A stretch of DNA of 8,737 nucleotides from SIG565 sp045594065 (lineage in GTDB: Bacteria > Bacillota > Clostridia > Oscillospirales > Acutalibacteraceae), in contig JAZNXU010000033.1 of NCBI GenBank assembly GCA_045594065.1, forward strand, positions 1 to 8,737, given 5' to 3'. The position numbers and the translations under genes are program-made. This document shows positions 6,012 to 8,737 of this stretch, in pieces; position 1 is the stretch's first letter; each line of letters starts with the position of its first letter. The notes beneath the pieces are model-generated. The model saw only the letters and a program-made list of their open reading frames with translations, made no database searches and had not been told where the DNA came from.

Positions 6012-6755
6012 ATGAGAGAGATTATCGTAAGTCGTCCCGAAAAAACCATATACCGCGAGGGTAACACCCTTGTAAAACAGTTTTCCGAGAATTATAAAAA
6101 GTCTGATGTTTTAAACGAGGCACTTAATCAGGCACGCGTTGAAGAAACAGGGCTTAATTTACCGAAGCTTCTTGATGTTGAGCAGATTGACGGAAAATGG
6201 TCGATAGTGCTTGAATATATCGAGGGCGAAACTCTTGCGAGCCTTATGGAGAAACATCCTGAAAAGGAAGACGAATATTTAGAGCTGTTTGTTGACTTGC
6301 AGATGTCGGTACACGAAAAGCGTGCGCCGCTGCTTAATAAACTCAAGGATAAAATGAATCGCAAAATAAATGAAACATCACTCGATGCCACCACCCGCTA
6401 TGAGCTTCACACAAGACTTGAGGGTATGCCTAAGCACGCAAAAGTTTGCCACGGCGACTTTAACCCCTCCAATGTTGTAATTGCTACTGACGGTACACCT
6501 TATATAATCGACTGGTCGCACGCAACACAGGGTAATGCCTCGGCGGATGTTGCAAGAACATACCTTTTGTTCAGCCTTGCAGGCAAAAATGAGCTTGCTG
6601 AAAAGTATATGAATCTTTTCTGTCGCAAGAGTGATACCGCCAAGCAGTACATTCAGAAATGGCTGCCTATCGTAGCGGCTTCACAATCGGTTAAGGGAAA
6701 TGAAGAGGAACGCGCGCTTCTGCTTTCATGGACGGATGTTGTAGATTACGAATAA
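6012..6755 (+). CDS. Aminoglycoside/choline-kinase-fold phosphotransferase
   Basis: This 247-aa protein has the small APH-like kinase fold, which transfers the ATP gamma-phosphate to a small-molecule hydroxyl or amine. Visible elements are an N-terminal strand with probable ATP-binding Lys22 (NTLVKQF), a hinge-like region VLEYIEGETLASLM, the catalytic loop HGDFNPSN (147-154) with Asp149 and Asn154, and the metal-binding IIDW (165-168) with Asp167. Both catalytic aspartates are intact, so it should be active. The ATG follows the adhE stop with no intervening base, and its ribosome site AAGGAGGAG (5997-6005) lies within adhE, so the two genes are co-transcribed and probably translationally coupled. 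Leucine codons are dominated by CTT (17 of 28). The substrate is not recognisable. The family includes antibiotic, choline, homoserine, fructosamine and methylthioribose kinases, and the link to ethanol metabolism is unexplained. Confidence 0.85.
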   Translation: MREIIVSRPEKTIYREGNTLVKQFSENYKKSDVLNEALNQARVEETGLNLPKLLDVEQIDGKWSIVLEYIEGETLASLMEKHPEKEDEYLELFVDLQMSVHEKRAPLLNKLKDKMNRKINETSLDATTRYELHTRLEGMPKHAKVCHGDFNPSNVVIATDGTPYIIDWSHATQGNASADVARTYLLFSLAGKNELAEKYMNLFCRKSDTAKQYIQKWLPIVAASQSVKGNEEERALLLSWTDVVDYE

Positions 6756-6797
6756 TTAAAAAGGAATAGCGGATAGCCGCTATTCCTTTTTAATTTT
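6756..6797 (+). terminator. Strong terminator after the adhE-kinase operon
   Basis: The 17-nt arm at 6756-6772 pairs perfectly with 6777-6793 across an ATAG loop. The GC core GCGG/CCGC is flanked by A5 and T5 tracts and the hairpin directly abuts the kinase stop codon. The A-tract/T-tract symmetry would let it act in both directions, but no converging gene is seen. Confidence 0.92.
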
Positions 6798-6882
6798 GCT
6801 CAAAACACAAGCAAAACTAACCTCTGTTTTGATTCCAAGCTTGCAGGAGTGTATACAAGTGCCGTTTTGGGTAGTATGAGTT

Positions 6883-6897
6883 TCGTTTATTAAACGA
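6883..6897. promoter_or_regulatory. Palindrome upstream of the SGNH-lipoprotein promoter
   Basis: TCGTTTA (6883-6889) and TAAACGA (6891-6897) form a perfect 7-bp dyad around one base, centred 37 bp before the -35 hexamer. It could bind an activator or a repressor; it fits no operator I know. The rest of the gap between 6798 and 6926 shows only AT-rich sequence and a weak 7-bp inverted repeat (6794-6800 with 6810-6816). Confidence 0.35.
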
Positions 6898-6926
6898 TAA
6901 TAATTTTGTTTTTCAATTATAAATTA

Positions 6927-6955
6927 TTGACAAATCAATAAGTGCTTTATATAAT
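6927..6955 (+). promoter_or_regulatory. Perfect consensus sigma-A promoter
   Basis: TTGACA (6927-6932) and TATAAT (6950-6955) match consensus at all 12 positions with an optimal 17-bp spacer. The predicted start is near 6962, which gives about 29 nt of leader before the small ORF at 6991. It should be one of the strongest promoters in the window. Confidence 0.85.
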
Positions 6956-6990
6956 TTATTTGTAAGCCATTTTATGATTGAGGTATTGCT

Positions 6991-7119
6991 ATGAAAACAA
7001 TTGCAATTGTGCTTACTATTAGTGCCTGCCGCGGTCAGCAAATGGTAGATAACGGTGGGACTAAAGTGGAGAAGTCTGAGGTTACAACCGAAGAAAGGTT
7101 TATTTTTGGAGCGATTTAG
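6991..7119 (+). CDS. Small lipoprotein-like ORF, possibly a remnant
   Basis: This 42-codon frame starts at ATG with TGAGG 7 nt upstream, is first in the transcript from the consensus promoter, and ends 27 nt before the SGNH-lipoprotein start. Its N-terminus, MKTIAIVLTISACRGQQ, has a lysine followed by a hydrophobic stretch and a lipobox-like ISAC with Cys13. The hydrophobic part is only about nine residues, short for a working signal peptide. The remainder (14-42) is polar and has no known domain. It may be a real small lipoprotein, a leader peptide coupling translation to the next gene, or the decayed N-terminus of a lipoprotein. The ribosome site and position favour translation; I cannot assign a function. 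Confidence 0.45.
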   Translation: MKTIAIVLTISACRGQQMVDNGGTKVEKSEVTTEERFIFGAI

Positions 7120-7146
7120 TTGCTCGTTAATATAGGAGAGATACTT

Positions 7147-8427
7147 ATGAGAAAATTAATAGCACTTATTTTAGTATTGTTATTGACTCTAAGCCTTGCG
7201 GCTTGCGGCGGTAAGGAAACCCCATCGGTAGACTCTGATAGCGAACAAACTGCAGGAACAACCAATAATGGCGGCGAAAGCCCTAATACCGATGGCGGTG
7301 CCACCACTCCTGCAACCGTTTTTGCGTCTGAGCGTAGCCTTGCTAAATTGAGTACTCCAACCGATGTAGATAATCTTAATAATACATATTATAAATTAAC
7401 CACCGATAAAAAGCTGACCGTTGGTTACATCGGCGGCTCGGTTACAGGCGGTACTGGCGGTAGTGGTGGCTACTGTTGGCGCACTGCCACCACCGAGTGG
7501 TTTAAGAATAATTTTTCGTCCGCTCAAATCACCGAGGTTAATCTTGGCTGGGGCGGCACCGATTCCTATTGGGGCTATTTCAGAATGAGCGAGGATAATA
7601 TAAGGGAGTATCCAAACCTTGTTGCTTCAAAGCCCGACCTTGTATTTGTAGAATTTTCTATTAACGATGCTTATGCAGGCTTTACGCAAATGCAGTCCTC
7701 TATTTATATGGAGGGCATTGTGTCTAAGCTTCGCAAGGCTAATCCAAAGGTAGATATCGTTATTGTTTTTGTAACCGATAAGAGCTGTCAGGGCACCGAG
7801 CACAAAAACATTTTAGGTCACAAGGATGTTGCGGCGTATTACGGCATACCCACAGTCAATGTTGGTGATGCTCTCGTAGCTGAGCTTAAAAAAACGGGTA
7901 ACAGCTGGGAGCATTATATGACCGACGTTGTTCACCCGAACAACACAGGTTATAAGATTTATGCCGATTGCATTGCTGAGTATCTAAAAGGCAAACTTAT
8001 CACAAACCCTGACAAATCCGGCTATACCGATCATGTGAAGCCTGCCAATACCCTTGTGAGCAATGCTCTTGAGGGCTCAGAGATTGTTAAAGCAGAAACT
8101 CTTACCAATCATACCGATTTTCAGCTCATCGGCTCTAAAAGCGTTACCGTTTCTTATGTTGGAAAGAGCCTTTTTGGAAAAAAAGGCAGCACTATAGAAT
8201 TCGAGTTTGTGGGCAGAGGTCTTGGAATGTTGGTAGATACTCAGGGCGGTCCCGCAATCAAGGTGACAATTGACGGTAAAGAGGTTGTTGAAAAGGGCTT
8301 CTCAATTTCCTCTAATAGCTCACAGTGGCCGATTATTGATAACCTCAACTATGGCAAGCACACTGTTAAAATAGAGGTTATCGGTGGCTCAAAAATAGTT
8401 ATCGGCGGATTTTTGGTTGAAAAATAG
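7147..8427 (+). CDS. SGNH/GDSL-family esterase lipoprotein
   Basis: This 426-aa protein is predicted to be anchored to the outer face of the membrane, where it could de-esterify a polysaccharide or glycopeptide. The signal peptide is followed by lipobox LAAC with Cys20. A flexible Ser/Thr/Gly/Asp-rich linker runs to about residue 57. The hydrolase domain (about 88-285) has all the SGNH blocks: nucleophile Ser98 in YIGGSVTGG, glycine block LGWGGTDS (133-140), Asn173 in EFSINDA, and the catalytic pair Asp260/His263 in DVVHPNNTGY. The C-terminal part (about 300-426) alternates short strands and glycines and looks like a beta-sandwich accessory or carbohydrate-binding module. ATG 7147 is chosen because AGGAGAG (7134-7140) is 6 nt upstream and the signal peptide starts there; an in-frame TTG at 7120 would add residues before it. 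The substrate is unknown; acetylated plant or host glycans are plausible. Confidence 0.88.
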   Translation: MRKLIALILVLLLTLSLAACGGKETPSVDSDSEQTAGTTNNGGESPNTDGGATTPATVFASERSLAKLSTPTDVDNLNNTYYKLTTDKKLTVGYIGGSVTGGTGGSGGYCWRTATTEWFKNNFSSAQITEVNLGWGGTDSYWGYFRMSEDNIREYPNLVASKPDLVFVEFSINDAYAGFTQMQSSIYMEGIVSKLRKANPKVDIVIVFVTDKSCQGTEHKNILGHKDVAAYYGIPTVNVGDALVAELKKTGNSWEHYMTDVVHPNNTGYKIYADCIAEYLKGKLITNPDKSGYTDHVKPANTLVSNALEGSEIVKAETLTNHTDFQLIGSKSVTVSYVGKSLFGKKGSTIEFEFVGRGLGMLVDTQGGPAIKVTIDGKEVVEKGFSISSNSSQWPIIDNLNYGKHTVKIEVIGGSKIVIGGFLVEK

Positions 8428-8451
8428 CATAGTATATATAATAATGCATAG

Positions 8452-8479
8452 AAAAACTCGGGATTTTCCCGAGTTTTTT
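8452..8479 (+). terminator. Terminator after the SGNH-lipoprotein gene
   Basis: AAAAACTCGGGA (8452-8463) pairs with 8467-8478 (TCCCGAG then Ts), with a loop of about 3 nt and a T-run of six at 8474-8479. It lies 24 bp after the stop codon and separates this unit from the probable rRNA promoter. Confidence 0.9.
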
Positions 8480-8527
8480 CGTGGTTATTGAGTGCTTCAA
8501 ACACAAGATATTGTGGTGCCGAAAATT

Positions 8528-8591
8528 ATGAAAAAAATATTTAAAAAAATTCAAAAAAAGGCTTGACAAAAGGCTTTTAGTTTGGTATTAT
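8528..8591 (+). promoter_or_regulatory. Probable rRNA operon promoter with UP-like element
   Basis: TTGACA (8563-8568) and TATTAT (8586-8591) are spaced by 17 bp, eleven of twelve consensus bases. Immediately upstream, 8528-8559 is almost entirely A and T with A-tracts, as in UP elements that bind the RNA polymerase alpha subunits. The predicted start at G8596-G8598 would make GTP the first nucleotide, which in Firmicutes links rRNA synthesis to the GTP pool. Assignment to an rRNA operon rests on the leader features downstream. Confidence 0.8.
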
Positions 8592-8592
8592 A

Positions 8593-8606
8593 TTTGGGCG
8601 CCCAAA
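8593..8606. other. Perfect 14-bp palindrome over the predicted start site
   Basis: TTTGGGCGCCCAAA is fully self-complementary and spans the expected first transcribed bases, beginning 2 bp after the -10 hexamer. It could be an operator, or its GC-rich core could affect initiation or the stability of the open complex. Chance cannot be excluded. Confidence 0.5.
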
Positions 8607-8623
8607 AAAACGGGAGCAAAAAA

Positions 8624-8737
8624 TGGACCTTGAAAATTAAACAACGACGATAATAAGGACCCGACAATTCTCGAGAGAAATCGAGAGAAAGTCAAGTACT
8701 TTTTAAAGTAAACGGACAAAGACAGACAGAAATGTCA
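8624..8737 (+). ncRNA. Partial rRNA operon leader with boxA-like motif
   Basis: TGGACCTTGAAAATT (8624-8638) resembles the boxA antitermination element of Bacillus/Clostridia rRNA operons, whose core is roughly CTTTGAAAA. Next, TCTCGA (8669-8674) pairs with TCGAGA (8681-8686), extended by GAC (8663-8665) with GTC (8691-8693); TCGAGAGAAA is tandemly repeated at 8671-8690. TACTTT (8697-8702) can pair with AAAGTA (8705-8710). No 16S sequence is reached. The leader could instead precede tRNA genes. Confidence 0.65.

Noticed and set aside
7120..7146. In-frame TTG 7120 as the SGNH-lipoprotein start
   Set aside because: It precedes the ribosome site AGGAGAG and would put extra residues before a normal lipoprotein signal peptide that begins at ATG 7147.
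1..8737. tRNA genes in the window
   Set aside because: I saw no cloverleaf with a T-arm GTTCGA-type motif; the leader at the right end stops before any structural RNA gene.

Overview
The window looks like chromosomal DNA from a low-to-moderate GC anaerobic Firmicute, probably a gut Clostridia of the Oscillospirales/Ruminococcaceae type. The support is a bifunctional AdhE with a Rex-type operator, strong AGGAGG-like ribosome sites, an occasional TTG start, consensus sigma-A promoters and a Bacillus/Clostridia-style rRNA leader with a boxA-like motif. The taxonomic placement is inference; no taxonomic marker gene is complete here.

Region 1 (1-2231) appears to be an acquired module. A two-gene ABC-2 exporter operon (ATPase 469-1197, permease 1194-1925, overlapping by ATGA) lies between two near-identical direct repeats (277-300 and 1983-2007), each holding two TTTACGACA motifs about one helical turn apart. 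Outside these repeats lie two diverged copies of one roughly 230-bp non-coding element (about 46-300 and 1983-2231). Each copy has a conserved TCCCCACGATGAAACCC motif followed by an intrinsic-terminator hairpin whose stem shows a compensatory base-pair change between copies. A perfect inverted repeat, TTACGACA-6 nt-TGTCGTAA (324-345), has the geometry of a tyrosine-recombinase core site. No recombinase gene is present in the window. Leucine codon use in the exporter ATPase differs from that in the downstream genes.

Region 2 (2241-6793) is a fermentation locus, all on the plus strand. It contains a LysR-type regulator with its own extended -10 promoter; a 13-bp hairpin; a TTCACA-17-TAAAAT promoter whose -10 is overlapped by a Rex-like operator; adhE (871 aa, aldehyde plus alcohol dehydrogenase); and, with no gap after the adhE stop, an aminoglycoside/choline-kinase-fold phosphotransferase. 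A 17-bp-stem terminator ends the unit. The likely logic is redox (NADH) control of ethanol formation by Rex, possibly with an additional input from the LysR protein. The role of the kinase is unknown.

Region 3 (6883-8479) is a surface-enzyme unit. A perfect TTGACA-17-TATAAT promoter drives a 42-codon ORF with a shortened lipoprotein-like N-terminus, then a 426-aa lipoprotein with a complete SGNH esterase active site and a C-terminal beta-rich module. A terminator follows.

Region 4 (8528-8737) is the start of what is probably an rRNA operon: AT-rich UP-like tract, TTGACA-17-TATTAT promoter, a perfect 14-bp palindrome over the predicted start, a boxA-like motif and leader hairpins. The window ends before any 16S sequence.
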